Origin: Candidatus Rokuibacteriota bacterium
GTDB lineage: Bacteria; Methylomirabilota; Methylomirabilia; Rokubacteriales; CSP1-6
Length of the DNA: 64,000 nucleotides
NCBI GenBank assembly: GCA_003220685.1
Contig: QHTE01000059.1
Coordinates: forward strand, 1-64,000
Direction of reading: 5' to 3'
A program made the position numbers and the translations under genes. Of this stretch, positions 37,095 to 45,992 are shown one piece after another. Positions within the stretch are counted from its first letter, which is position 1, and every line of letters begins with the position of its first letter. Below the pieces are notes generated by a model. That model was not told where the DNA came from and ran no database searches. It worked only from the letters and a program-made list of their open reading frames with translations.

Positions 37095-38645
37095 GTGCGC
37101 AAACGGATCGTCGTCAATGCGGGCCTCACCGAAACCCGGGTCGGAGTCCAGGAGGGTAATCTCCTCACCGAGCTCTACCTGGAGCGGCACCGGCACCGCT
37201 CGATCGTGGGGAGCGTCTACAAAGGCGTCGTGACGAACGTCCTGCCGGGCATGCAGGCGGCGTTCGTCGACATCGGGCTCGCGAAGGACGCCTTCCTCTA
37301 CGCCGGCGACTACACGACCAACCTCGGCGACCTCGCGGGCGCGATGCTCGCGGGCGGCGGCGAGGACGGTGACGCCGACATCGACCTCGACGTCGGCGAA
37401 GAGCTCGAGCCGCGGCGCGAGACCGCTCCGATCGAAGACCTCTTGCACAAGGGCCAGACGGTGCTGGTGCAGGTCTCGAAGGAATCGCTCGGGACCAAGG
37501 GCGCCAGGATCACGTCCTTCATCTCACTGCCCGGCCGCTATCTGGTCTACATGCCGCAGGCGCGCCACATCGGCGTCTCGCGGCGCATCCGCGACGACCG
37601 CGAGCGCGAGCGGCTCCGCGCCGCGCTGCGCTCCGTGAGTCTGCCGCCGGGCGGCTTCATCTTGAGGACGAACGCCGAGGGCAAGAGCGAGAGCGAGTTC
37701 GCCGCCGACGTCGAATTCCTGACGCGTCTGTGGGCGCAGGTCCAGGCGCGCTTCGAGCAGGCCGCGGCGCCGGCGGTCCTGCACGAGGAGGGCGACCTCA
37801 CCTTCCGGGTCGTGCGCGATCTGTTCTCGCCGGAGGTCGACGAGTTCGTCGTCGACTCCCGTGAGGTCTACGACAAGTGCGCCGGCTACGTCGAGGCGCT
37901 GGTGCCCGCGCTCCGCCAGCGGGTGCGGCTGTGGGAAGAGCCGGCGTCGATCTTCGAGGCGCTCGGCATCGAGAAGGACATCGAGAAGGCGCTGCGGCGC
38001 CGCGTGTGGCTCAAGTCCGGCGGCTACATTGTGATCGATCACACCGAGGCGCTCGTGTCGATCGACGTGAACACGGGCAAGTACGTCGGCAAGCGCGACT
38101 TCGAGCAGACCGTGCTCAAGATCAACCTCGAGGCGGTCGGCGAGATCGTGCGCCAGATCCGCCTGCGCGACCTCGGCGGCATCATCATCATCGACTTCAT
38201 CGACATGGAGTCGGCGGAGCACCGCGAGCAGGTGTACCGCGCGCTCAAGCGGGCGCTGGCCGAGGACAAGGCGCGCACGAACGTGCTGGAGATCTCCGAG
38301 CTCGGCCTGGTCGAGATGACGCGCAAGCGCGTGCGCCAGGATCTCCGCTCGCTGCTCTCGACCGTGTGCCCGACCTGCAAGGGCAGCGGCATCACCAAAT
38401 CGGATGCTACCATCGCCGCCGAGATCTTCCGCAGCGCCCAGGCCAAGGCCGCCACGGCCGGGGACGCGAACGGCCGGGAAGTCGTGATCCGCGTCCATCC
38501 CGACCTCGCGCGCTACTTCGAGGGCGACGGTCAGGAAGGTCTGGAGCGGCTCGCGCGGGCGCTCGACCGCAAGATCACGATCCAGCCGAACTTCGGCGAG
38601 CGAGACGGCTACGAGGTGCGGCTGCGCGGCGGCGCGCCGCAGTGA
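37095..38645 (+). CDS. rng: Ribonuclease G (RNase E/G family)
   Basis: Endonuclease of 516 residues that processes rRNA and mRNA. The S1-like domain reads GSVYKGVVTNVLPGMQAAFVDIGLAKDAFLY, with an acidic insertion (GGGEDGDADIDLDVGEELEP). The catalytic part has SIDVNTGKYVG and GGIIIIDFIDMESAEHR (metal-binding Asp residues). The zinc link CPTCKGSG joins the subunits, and LEISELGLVEMTRKR is conserved. The short C-terminus fits RNase G rather than RNase E, which has a long scaffold tail. Start GTG 37095. Confidence 0.93.
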   Translation: MRKRIVVNAGLTETRVGVQEGNLLTELYLERHRHRSIVGSVYKGVVTNVLPGMQAAFVDIGLAKDAFLYAGDYTTNLGDLAGAMLAGGGEDGDADIDLDVGEELEPRRETAPIEDLLHKGQTVLVQVSKESLGTKGARITSFISLPGRYLVYMPQARHIGVSRRIRDDRERERLRAALRSVSLPPGGFILRTNAEGKSESEFAADVEFLTRLWAQVQARFEQAAAPAVLHEEGDLTFRVVRDLFSPEVDEFVVDSREVYDKCAGYVEALVPALRQRVRLWEEPASIFEALGIEKDIEKALRRRVWLKSGGYIVIDHTEALVSIDVNTGKYVGKRDFEQTVLKINLEAVGEIVRQIRLRDLGGIIIIDFIDMESAEHREQVYRALKRALAEDKARTNVLEISELGLVEMTRKRVRQDLRSLLSTVCPTCKGSGITKSDATIAAEIFRSAQAKAATAGDANGREVVIRVHPDLARYFEGDGQEGLERLARALDRKITIQPNFGERDGYEVRLRGGAPQ

Positions 38646-38652
38646 GCCGCTG

Positions 38653-39006
38653 ATGGCCAAGCCACGCCCGTCACGCATCAGCCAGGCGCGACTGGTCGGC
38701 GACCTGAAGCTCGCCGCCAAGCGCGGCGACCGGACGGCGCTCTCGCTGGCGCTCGACCAGATGCGCACCCTGGCCCATTCGCCGCGCTACTGGGAGAAAT
38801 ACCTGTCGCTCCTCTCCAATCCGCTGGCCCGCCTCGTTGACCTGCTCGTAATCAAGCAGGGCGACCGCATCGCCTACCAGAAGGGATGGAAGCTCGCGAA
38901 GCCCCGGGCGGCGAAGCCCAAGGCCGGACGGAAGGGCGCCAAGGGGAGCGCGGGCGCCCGCCGTCGGGTGCCCACGGCCGAGCAGCCGTCCCTGTTCGAC
39001 GTCTGA
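38653..39006 (+). CDS. Hypothetical basic protein
   Basis: A 117-residue protein beginning MAKPRPSRISQARLVGDLKL. It is rich in Lys and Arg, with a C-terminal Ala/Lys/Gly tail (RAAKPKAGRKGAKGSAGARRR) and an ending EQPSLFDV. It may bind nucleic acid. It begins 8 nt after rng, so it may be co-transcribed. I do not recognise a family. Confidence 0.55.
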   Translation: MAKPRPSRISQARLVGDLKLAAKRGDRTALSLALDQMRTLAHSPRYWEKYLSLLSNPLARLVDLLVIKQGDRIAYQKGWKLAKPRAAKPKAGRKGAKGSAGARRRVPTAEQPSLFDV

Positions 39007-39031
39007 GCCCGCCGCTGCGACCGATGCCGCA

Positions 39032-39928
39032 GTGACGCGCGCGTTCGTCGTCGTCAATCCCGCGGCCGGCGGAGGCCGCACCGCGCGGACATGGCCGATG
39101 CTCGCCGCCGAGCTCAACCGCCTCGGGCTCGCGTTCGAGAGCGCCTGGACCACTCGACGCGGTCACGCCACCGATCTCGCTCGCCGCGCGGCCGCCGCGG
39201 GGTGGCCGCTCGTGGTCGCCATCGGCGGCGACGGCACCCTGAACGAGGTCGTCAACGGCGTGACCGACCGGAGGGGGGTGCCGCTCGCGACGACGGGCGC
39301 GATCCTCACGGGCCGGGGCCGTGACGCGCGCCGGAACTTCAGTCTCGCCGCCGACTGGCGGCTCGCCGCCCGCCGAATCGTCGTGGGCGACGACGTCGCC
39401 CTCGATCTCGGCGTCGCCGAGTGGACCGATGGGACGAGCCGTTACTTCGTCAGCGCGGCGGGTGCCGGCTTCGACGCCGCGGTGGCCCGACGCGCCGCCT
39501 CGCGCGGGGGAGTCGGGACCCTCCCCTACCTGCTCGCCGTCGTCGAGGGACTCCTCGCGCATCGGCCGATCCCCGTGACGATCGATGCCGACGCCGGGGT
39601 CGAGCAGTCGGGGCCGCTCACGACGGTGGTCGCCGCCAACGGCGCGTACTACGGCGGCGGCATGAAGATCGCGCCGTCGGCGAATCCGAGCGACGGCGCC
39701 CTCGACCTCGTCGTCATCGGCGCCCTCGGGCGCGTCGAGCTCTTGCGCTGGCTTCCCACGGTCTATCGCGGCGCCCACCTCGCGAACCCCAGGATCACCA
39801 TCCGCCCGATCCGCCGCGCGCGAGTCGCCGGTACCACCCCCCTGCGGACGCACCTCGACGGCGAGCCGGCCGCCGACACGCCCGTGACCTTCCGGGTCTG
39901 TCCCCGAGCTCTTCGCCTGCGGCGCTGA
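39032..39928 (+). CDS. Diacylglycerol/sphingosine-kinase-like lipid kinase
   Basis: Protein of 298 residues of the DgkB/YegS family. It has the NPAAGGGRTAR opening (phosphate loop) and VVAIGGDGTLNEVVNGV, the canonical GGDGT motif. The C-terminal region has VVAANGAYYGGGMKIAPSANPSDGALDLVVIG. The lipid substrate cannot be deduced. GTG 39032 is the first start with the family N-terminus (TRAFVVVNPAAG). It runs into the short gap before csoR. Confidence 0.85.
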   Translation: MTRAFVVVNPAAGGGRTARTWPMLAAELNRLGLAFESAWTTRRGHATDLARRAAAAGWPLVVAIGGDGTLNEVVNGVTDRRGVPLATTGAILTGRGRDARRNFSLAADWRLAARRIVVGDDVALDLGVAEWTDGTSRYFVSAAGAGFDAAVARRAASRGGVGTLPYLLAVVEGLLAHRPIPVTIDADAGVEQSGPLTTVVAANGAYYGGGMKIAPSANPSDGALDLVVIGALGRVELLRWLPTVYRGAHLANPRITIRPIRRARVAGTTPLRTHLDGEPAADTPVTFRVCPRALRLRR

Positions 39929-39962
39929 GCCCCGGCCGGATCGTGCGGAGCTCGCCGTCGGG

Positions 39963-40005
39963 TTGACAGCGCCCGGCGTCGGGACGATACTACCCCCAGG
40001 GGGTA
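39963..40005 (+). promoter_or_regulatory. csoR-copA promoter with CsoR-type operator
   Basis: -35 TTGACA (39963-39968), 17-nt spacer, -10 GATACT (39986-39991). The -10 overlaps a 15-bp inverted repeat TACCCCC-A-GGGGGTA (39991-40005), the form of CsoR-type operators. csoR starts 6 nt after it. CsoR bound here would block RNA polymerase until copper(I) releases it. Confidence 0.8.
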
Positions 40006-40010
40006 TAGGG

Positions 40011-40292
40011 ATGATCAACGAGGAGACGAAGACCAAGGTCCTCGGCCGCCTGCGCCGGATCGAGGGGCAGGTGCAGGGTCTCCAGCGGATGATCGACGGC
40101 GAGGCGTACTGCGTCGACATCCTGCTCCAGGTCTCGGCCGTGCAGGGCGCCCTCGAGCAGGTCGAGAAGCTCCTGCTGGGCCGGCACATCGAGTCGTGCG
40201 TGGCCGACGCGCTGCGCACGGGCTCGAAGAGCGAGCGTCAGCAGAAGATCGACGAGCTGCTCGACGTGTTCGCGCGGTTCCGGGGGAAGTGA
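40011..40292 (+). CDS. csoR: Copper-sensing repressor CsoR
   Basis: 93-residue all-helical DNA-binding repressor. The family start KVLGRLRRIEGQVQGLQRMID and the copper(I) ligands Cys-x~25-His-x3-Cys are visible: AYCVDILLQ then GRHIESCVADAL. It is directly followed by copA with overlapping TGATG. It sits behind its own operator, so the operon is autoregulated and induced by Cu(I). Confidence 0.95.
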   Translation: MINEETKTKVLGRLRRIEGQVQGLQRMIDGEAYCVDILLQVSAVQGALEQVEKLLLGRHIESCVADALRTGSKSERQQKIDELLDVFARFRGK

Positions 40293-42736
40293 TGGCGGAG
40301 CGCCACACGACCGACATCGTCGCGCCGGTCCGCGGGATGCACTGCGCCGCGTGCGTCGGCCGTGTCGAGCGCGCGCTGACCTCCGTCCCCGGCGTCGAGC
40401 AGGCATCGGTCAATCTCGCGACCGAGCAGGCCGCGGTCTCGTTCGATCCGACGCGGGCGAGTCTCGATGCGCTGAAGGCGGCGGTCGCCGCCGCCGGCTA
40501 TGAGCTCGCCGAGCCCCGCGCCGGCGCCGCCGCGGTCGACGACGCCGAGCAGTCCGCCCGCGAGGCCGATCAGCGCCGCCAGCGAAACCGGCTGATCGTC
40601 GGCGCGGTGCTCTCGGTGCCCGTGCTCCTGGGCGGGATGTCCCATCTCCTGCCGTGGGTGCCGTCGGCGCTTCGCGATCCCTGGCTCTTGCTGGCGCTCA
40701 CCACCCCCGTCCAGTTCTGGGTCGGCTGGCAGTTCCATCGCGGGTTCCTGCACGACCTCCGCTATCTGAACGCGTCGATGGCGACCCTCGTCTCGGTCGG
40801 CACGAACACGGCGTACTTCTTCAGCGTCGCGGTCACGCTCTGGCCGCACGCATTCCCGCAGCACGGGGCGATGACGTACTTCGACGTGAGCGCGGTCGTC
40901 GTCACCCTGGTCGTGCTCGGGCGCTGGCTCGAGGCGGGTGCGCGCGGACGGACTTCCGAGGCGATCCGCCGGCTCGTGAGTCTCGCTCCGCGCACCGCGC
41001 GAGTCGTCCGCGACGGCGCCGAGGTCGACGTGCCGACGGCCGACGTGCAGGTCGGTGACTTCGTCCGCATCCGCCCGGGCGAGCGGGTCCCGGTCGACGG
41101 GGTGGTCACCGAGGGCGCCTCCACGATCGACGAGTCGATGCTGACCGGCGAGAGTTTGCCCGTTGAGAAAACGCTGGAGTCGAAAGTCTTCGCGGGCACC
41201 GTCAACCGGACCGGGAGCTTCGTCTTCCGGGCGTCGCGCGTCGGCAGCGAGACCGCGCTGGCGCGCATCGTCAAGCTCGTCGCCGAGGCGCAGGGCTCGC
41301 GCGCACCCATTCAGCGACTGGCCGATCGGGTCGCCGCGATCTTCGTCCCGATCGTGCTGGGCATCGCGGCGCTGACGTTTCTCGCGTGGTGGGCCTTCGG
41401 CCCTGCGCCGTCGGCGCTCTACGCGCTCACCAACGCGGTGGCGGTGCTCGTGATCGCCTGCCCCTGCGCCATGGGGCTGGCGACGCCGACCGCGATCATG
41501 GTCGCGACCGGCCGCGGCGCCGAGCTCGGGATCCTGGTCAAGAGCGCGACGGCGCTCGAGCTGCTCGATCGCGTGAACACGATCGTGTTCGACAAGACCG
41601 GCACGCTCACGATCGGCCGGCTCGTGGTCACCGATGTGATCGTCGCGGCCGGCTCCGGCGCGAGCGAGGACGAGGTCCTGGCGCTCGCGGCGGCGGCCGA
41701 GCAAGGCTCGGAGCACCCACTCGGCGAAGCGATCGTCGCGCGGGCCAAGGAGCGCGGCCTGGCGCTTCCGCCGATCGGCGAGTTCACGACGGTGCCGGGC
41801 CAGGGAATCGAGGCGATGGCGTCCGGCGGCCGGGGGCTGCTCGGCAACCGCCGGCTGATGGACGTCCGGGGCATCGACGTCGAAGCACTTGCGCCGCAGG
41901 TGCGGGCGCTCGCCTCGGAGGGCAAGACCGCGGTCTATCTCGCCCTCGGCGGTCGGGCGCTCGGCGTCATCGCCGTCGCCGACGAGCTCAAGCCGGAGGC
42001 GCCGGAGGCGATCGCGGCCCTCGCGCAACGCGGCATCGACGTCGCGATGCTCACCGGCGACGCGCGGCCGACCGCCGAGGCCGTCGCCGCGCGCGCGGGC
42101 GTGAAGCGTGTGCTCGCCGAAATCTTGCCGGAGGACAAGGCCGGCGAGATCGCGAAGCTTCAGGCGGAAGGCCGCCGTGTCGCGATGGTCGGCGACGGTA
42201 TCAACGACGCGCCGGCGCTCGCCCGCGCCGACGTCGGCATCGCGATGGGCTCCGGCACCGACGTGGCGATCGAGGCCGCCGACGTGACCCTCGTCCGCGA
42301 CGACGTGCATGACGTCGTGGACGTCGTCGACCTGTCGCGACGGACCATTCGCGTGATCAAGGAGAATCTGGTCTGGGCGTTCGGCTACAACGTCGTGCTG
42401 ATCCCGGTAGCGGCGGGTGTGCTCTATCCGATCTGGGGCATCCTGCTCTCGCCGATCCTGGCCGGCGTCGCGATGGCGTTCTCATCGGTGTCGGTGGTCA
42501 CCAACAGTCTCAGGCTCAAGAAATGGCAGAGCGCGGCCGACGCCGGCAGGGCGCGGGCTGCGCTCCTCGACTCGAAGGGAGGCCGGACAATGGCCGTCGA
42601 TCCCGTGTGCAAGATGACGGTGGAGCCCGCGAGGGCAGCCGCGCAGTCGACGTATCGAGGCCAGACGTACTATTTCTGCGCCGTCGGCTGCAAGCAGCAG
42701 TTCGACAGGGAACCCGAGAAGTATCTGCCCAAGTGA
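40292..42736 (+). CDS. copA: Copper-exporting P1B-type ATPase with a C-terminal YHS domain
   Basis: Inner-membrane copper(I) export pump of 814 residues. An N-terminal heavy-metal domain (GMHCAACVGRVERALTSV) precedes the membrane helices, the CPC metal gate (C390, C392, in ACPCAMGLATP), the phosphorylated Asp434 in DKTGTLT, and the hinge GDGINDAPALARADVGIAMGSG. The usual ATPase end (SLRLKKWQ) is followed in the same frame by a YHS metal-trafficking domain (from 767: DPVCKMTVEP ... TYRGQTYYFCAVGCKQQF). A YHS at the C-terminus is unusual; in known YHS-ATPases it is usually N-terminal. It is coupled to csoR and overlaps the next gene by GTGA. Confidence 0.95.
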   Translation: MAERHTTDIVAPVRGMHCAACVGRVERALTSVPGVEQASVNLATEQAAVSFDPTRASLDALKAAVAAAGYELAEPRAGAAAVDDAEQSAREADQRRQRNRLIVGAVLSVPVLLGGMSHLLPWVPSALRDPWLLLALTTPVQFWVGWQFHRGFLHDLRYLNASMATLVSVGTNTAYFFSVAVTLWPHAFPQHGAMTYFDVSAVVVTLVVLGRWLEAGARGRTSEAIRRLVSLAPRTARVVRDGAEVDVPTADVQVGDFVRIRPGERVPVDGVVTEGASTIDESMLTGESLPVEKTLESKVFAGTVNRTGSFVFRASRVGSETALARIVKLVAEAQGSRAPIQRLADRVAAIFVPIVLGIAALTFLAWWAFGPAPSALYALTNAVAVLVIACPCAMGLATPTAIMVATGRGAELGILVKSATALELLDRVNTIVFDKTGTLTIGRLVVTDVIVAAGSGASEDEVLALAAAAEQGSEHPLGEAIVARAKERGLALPPIGEFTTVPGQGIEAMASGGRGLLGNRRLMDVRGIDVEALAPQVRALASEGKTAVYLALGGRALGVIAVADELKPEAPEAIAALAQRGIDVAMLTGDARPTAEAVAARAGVKRVLAEILPEDKAGEIAKLQAEGRRVAMVGDGINDAPALARADVGIAMGSGTDVAIEAADVTLVRDDVHDVVDVVDLSRRTIRVIKENLVWAFGYNVVLIPVAAGVLYPIWGILLSPILAGVAMAFSSVSVVTNSLRLKKWQSAADAGRARAALLDSKGGRTMAVDPVCKMTVEPARAAAQSTYRGQTYYFCAVGCKQQFDREPEKYLPK
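42590..42736 (+). other. Nested in-frame YHS ORF inside copA
   Basis: ATG 42590 is Met767 of CopA and opens a 48-codon YHS protein. A full ribosome-binding site (AAGGGAGG, 42575-42582) lies 7 nt upstream. A separate small YHS protein could be translated from the same mRNA as well as the fused pump. No stop codon separates the two. Two products from one frame is a hypothesis. Confidence 0.5.
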
Positions 42737-43620
42737 CCGTGATCGCGCCGCCGCTGCTTCGGGACCGCGACCGCTACGAGCGCGTCATGGACGGGCGGGT
42801 GGACAACACCGACGAGGACGCGTTCACCCACATCGTCCTGCTGCGCGACGACGACCAGGCCCTGGAGCTCTCGGTCGTGGCCGAGCCTTCGCCGAGCTAT
42901 CGCATCCGAGAGGCGCGCTGCCGGCGCATCGCCGGGGCCCTCGATCCGGCGCTCGCGGCGAGCGTCGAGGAGCTCGCCGGCACCGCGATGGTCGGCGGTA
43001 TGAGCCGTCGGGTTGCCGAGCTGACCGGGTCGGGCCCGGGCGCCGCCTTCGTGCTCGCGGCGGTGGTCGAGGTCGCGCGGCTCGCGCGCCAGACGGCCAA
43101 GCTTCCGCGCGAGCGCGCCGAGCGCGCGGCCGGCGGGAACGCCTGGGAGTGCTGGCAGCTCGACATGACCGGCTGGATCGACCTGCCGAACTCCTGCTTC
43201 ACCTACACCGACGCCGGGCGGAGCCTCTTCGGCTCGCGCACGGTCAGCACGCCGATGCAGCCCGACCTCTACTGCTCGCGGCCGGGCCAGTCGCGCGTCT
43301 TCGAGCGCAAGAAGATCGCGCGCCTCGAGCGTCACGACGGCCGCCTCGCGCTCTTCCACTCGATGCACGACAACGTTCACGGCTTCGAGATCACCTACGA
43401 GATCGATCTGGCGACGGGGACGATCGTGCGCGCCGAGCACGTGACCCCGCGGCTCCCCTACATGGGGATCTGCACGGAGCCCCAGCGGAAGATCACGGCG
43501 CTCGTCGGCGAGACCGCCGACGACGGTCTGCGGCGCCGGATCCAGGGCCACCTCGGCGGCGAGACCGGCTGCGCCCAGCTCTACGATCTGACGTCGGATC
43601 TCCTCAAGCTTTTGACCTGA
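42733..43620 (+). CDS. DUF2889 domain protein
   Basis: 295-residue protein. The N-terminus (LLRDRDRYERVMDGRVDNTDEDAFTHIVLLRDD) and the region NSCFTYTDAGRSLF are typical of DUF2889, a family without known function. No signal peptide. GTG 42733 overlaps the copA stop by GTGA. It lies between copA and a PCMT-like methyltransferase, which may put it on the copper operon transcript, though nothing in the protein suggests copper binding. Confidence 0.8.
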   Translation: MTVIAPPLLRDRDRYERVMDGRVDNTDEDAFTHIVLLRDDDQALELSVVAEPSPSYRIREARCRRIAGALDPALAASVEELAGTAMVGGMSRRVAELTGSGPGAAFVLAAVVEVARLARQTAKLPRERAERAAGGNAWECWQLDMTGWIDLPNSCFTYTDAGRSLFGSRTVSTPMQPDLYCSRPGQSRVFERKKIARLERHDGRLALFHSMHDNVHGFEITYEIDLATGTIVRAEHVTPRLPYMGICTEPQRKITALVGETADDGLRRRIQGHLGGETGCAQLYDLTSDLLKLLT

Positions 43621-43633
43621 GCCGGGCGGCCCG

Positions 43634-44902
43634 ATGGTCGGTGCGTTCGCGCTGCATCGCGCCCTGATCGACGCGCTCGTCCGCCGAAACGCGATCAAGG
43701 ACTCCCGGGTCGAGGCGGCGTTTCGCGCGATCCCGCGTCATCTGTTCCTGCCCGACGTGCCCCTCGCGGAGGTGTACCGCAACGAGGCCATTCCGACGAA
43801 GATCGTCGACGGCGAGGCGGTCAGCTCCTCGTCGCAGCCGGAGATCATGGCGACGATGCTCGAGCAGCTCGCGCTCGAGCCCGGCCAGCGCGTGCTGGAG
43901 ATCGGCGCGGGTACGGGCTACAACGCGGCGCTCATGACCCACCTCGTCGCAGACACAGGCACGCTGATCAGCATGGACGTCGACACCGATCTCGTGGACG
44001 GCGCCCGGGCTCACCTGGCTGCGGCCGGGATCGAGCACGTCCGCGTCGTGCTGGGCGACGGGGGGCTCGGATGTCCCGACGGCGCGCCGTACGATCGGAT
44101 CATCCTCACGGTCGGCGCGTGGGACATCGCTCCGGCGTGGCTCGAGCAGCTACGTCCGGGAGGCCGGCTCGTGCTCCCGCTCACCGTCGGAGGCTCGCAG
44201 AAGTCCGTGGCGTTCGTCAGGATCGCGGATCATCTCGTGAGCGCCTCGGTGACGGACTGCGCCTTCATGAGCCTGCGCGGCGCGTTCGCCGGTCCGCCGA
44301 CTCGGGTGGTGCTTGGCGACACCCCGGACCTCCGGCTCCACGTCCGCGATCCGGCCGCGGTCGATGCCGCGGCGGCATACGATCTGCTGAAGAGTGCGGC
44401 GACCGATCTTCCGACAGGCGTCCACGTGATCGGTGGCGAGCTGTATGGTGGCCTCGTCCTCTGGATCGCGCTCCGCGAGCCCGGCTTCTGCTGGCTCGAA
44501 GCGATCGGCCCACAGGCAGACGCGCGCCCAGTTCCCCCGCTCTTCGCGCTGGCTGGCAAGTATCGCTCCGCCGCCGGTGTCTTTGGCGCCGGGAGCGCCG
44601 GCTTCTACATGCGCCCGCCCGGAGATCGCATCCCCGGCGGACCCGAGGCCGAACCGCGACCATTCGAGCTCTACGTCCGAGGCTTCGGCGAGGGCGCCGA
44701 GACGGCGCGTCGACTGTGCGAGCACGCTGAGGCCTGGGACGCCGCCGGGCGCCGCGGCACCGCCGGGCTCCGCATCCGCGCGCTGCCGATCGCCACCGGC
44801 CACGTGCCTGCCGCCGGCGAACACGTCATCGAGAAGCGATGGACCCGCCTCGTGCTCGACTGGCCCGGTCAGGCCGGCCGCGGCGGCTCGAGATCGACGT
44901 AG
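43634..44902 (+). CDS. PCMT-like methyltransferase with long C-terminal extension
   Basis: 422-residue SAM-dependent methyltransferase. It has the protein-L-isoaspartate O-methyltransferase core: IPRHLFLPDVPLAEVYRNEAIPTK, SSSSQPEIMATMLEQLAL, the SAM loop VLEIGAGTGYNAALM and GDGGLGCPDGAPYDRIILTVGAWDIAPAWLEQLRPGGRLV. About 190 extra residues follow (from ADHLVSASVTDC on), a form seen in FxLD-type methyltransferases linked to lanthipeptide-like peptide maturation. No precursor peptide is visible beside it. Repair of isoaspartate or modification of a peptide are both possible. Confidence 0.8.
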   Translation: MVGAFALHRALIDALVRRNAIKDSRVEAAFRAIPRHLFLPDVPLAEVYRNEAIPTKIVDGEAVSSSSQPEIMATMLEQLALEPGQRVLEIGAGTGYNAALMTHLVADTGTLISMDVDTDLVDGARAHLAAAGIEHVRVVLGDGGLGCPDGAPYDRIILTVGAWDIAPAWLEQLRPGGRLVLPLTVGGSQKSVAFVRIADHLVSASVTDCAFMSLRGAFAGPPTRVVLGDTPDLRLHVRDPAAVDAAAAYDLLKSAATDLPTGVHVIGGELYGGLVLWIALREPGFCWLEAIGPQADARPVPPLFALAGKYRSAAGVFGAGSAGFYMRPPGDRIPGGPEAEPRPFELYVRGFGEGAETARRLCEHAEAWDAAGRRGTAGLRIRALPIATGHVPAAGEHVIEKRWTRLVLDWPGQAGRGGSRST

Positions 44903-44968
44903 GTAGCGAGGCACAGATCGGGGGCCGTGGTCGAGCGGCGCGGCGTGCCATGTATACTACCCGTCAGC

Positions 44969-45988
44969 ATGCAGGCTCTGCCAATCGGCAAGCTTCGTGC
45001 CGACACGCTGCAGGCGATCTTCGACAAGCACCGCACCAAGGATCCCCGCGTCGTCGTCGGTCCCAAGGTCGGTGAAGACGCCGCCGTCATCGACGTGGGT
45101 GACCGCTACCTCGTCGCCACGAGCGATCCCATCACGTTCGCGACCGCCGAGATCGGGTGGTACGCGCTGCACGTCAACGCCAACGACATCGCGGTGCGCG
45201 GCGCGCGGCCGCGATGGTTCCTGGCGACGTTGCTGCTGCCCGCCGGCGCCACCAGCGCGACCTCGGTCGAGGCGCTTTTCGCCGACCTGCACGCGGCGTG
45301 CGAGGAGCTCGACGTGGCGCTGGTCGGAGGGCACACCGAGGTCACGCACGGCCTCGACCGGCCGATCGTGGCCGGCACGATGCTCGGCGAGGTCGAGAAG
45401 GACAAGCTCGTGACCACCGCCGGCGCCCGCGTCGGCGACGCGGTCGTGATGACCAAGGGCGTTCCCCTCGAGGGCGCCGCGATCATCGCGCGCGAAAAAG
45501 AGGCGGAGCTGCGGGAGCGCGGCGTGTCCCCGGCGGCCATCCGCCGGGCGAAGGGCTTTCTCAAGAGTCCCGGGCTCAGCGTCCTGCCCGAGGTCGAGAT
45601 CGCCTGCGAGCTAGCCGCGGTGCATTCGATGCACGATCCGACCGAGGGCGGGATCGCCACCGCGCTCGTCGAGCTGGCGGCCGCCGCCGGCGTCGGGCTC
45701 CGCATCGACCGCGACCGCATCATGGTGCTGCCGGAAGGCCGGGCGATCTGCGACGCGTTCGGGCTCGACCCCCTCGGCACGATCTCGTCGGGCGCGCTCC
45801 TGATGACCCTGGGGCCCGCGGAGGCCGGCATCGTGATCCACGCCCTCGCCCGCGAATCGATCGACTGTCACTTCATCGGCCAGGTCGTGCCGCGCGAGCA
45901 GGGGGTGACCCTCGTGAGCGGCAGCCGCCAGGAGCCGATGCCGGTGTTCCCGCAGGACGAGATCTCGCGGTTGTTCCAGGGCGGGTGA
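44969..45988 (+). CDS. AIR synthase-related protein, HypE-like
   Basis: 339-residue protein of the PurM/HypE fold. KVGEDAAVIDVGDRYLVATSDPITFAT is the ATP-binding beginning, then NANDIAVRGARPRWFLATLLLP, VGGHTEVTHGLDRPIVAGTMLGE and HDPTEGGIATALVELAAAAGVGL. It lacks the C-terminal Cys of true HypE (it ends EISRLFQGG). No other hydrogenase genes are present, so the substrate is not known. A TATACT (44953-44958) would give a transcript start only a few nt before the ATG, and there is no ribosome-binding site, so the mRNA may be leaderless. Confidence 0.85.
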   Translation: MQALPIGKLRADTLQAIFDKHRTKDPRVVVGPKVGEDAAVIDVGDRYLVATSDPITFATAEIGWYALHVNANDIAVRGARPRWFLATLLLPAGATSATSVEALFADLHAACEELDVALVGGHTEVTHGLDRPIVAGTMLGEVEKDKLVTTAGARVGDAVVMTKGVPLEGAAIIAREKEAELRERGVSPAAIRRAKGFLKSPGLSVLPEVEIACELAAVHSMHDPTEGGIATALVELAAAAGVGLRIDRDRIMVLPEGRAICDAFGLDPLGTISSGALLMTLGPAEAGIVIHALARESIDCHFIGQVVPREQGVTLVSGSRQEPMPVFPQDEISRLFQGG

Positions 45989-45992
45989 CGGT

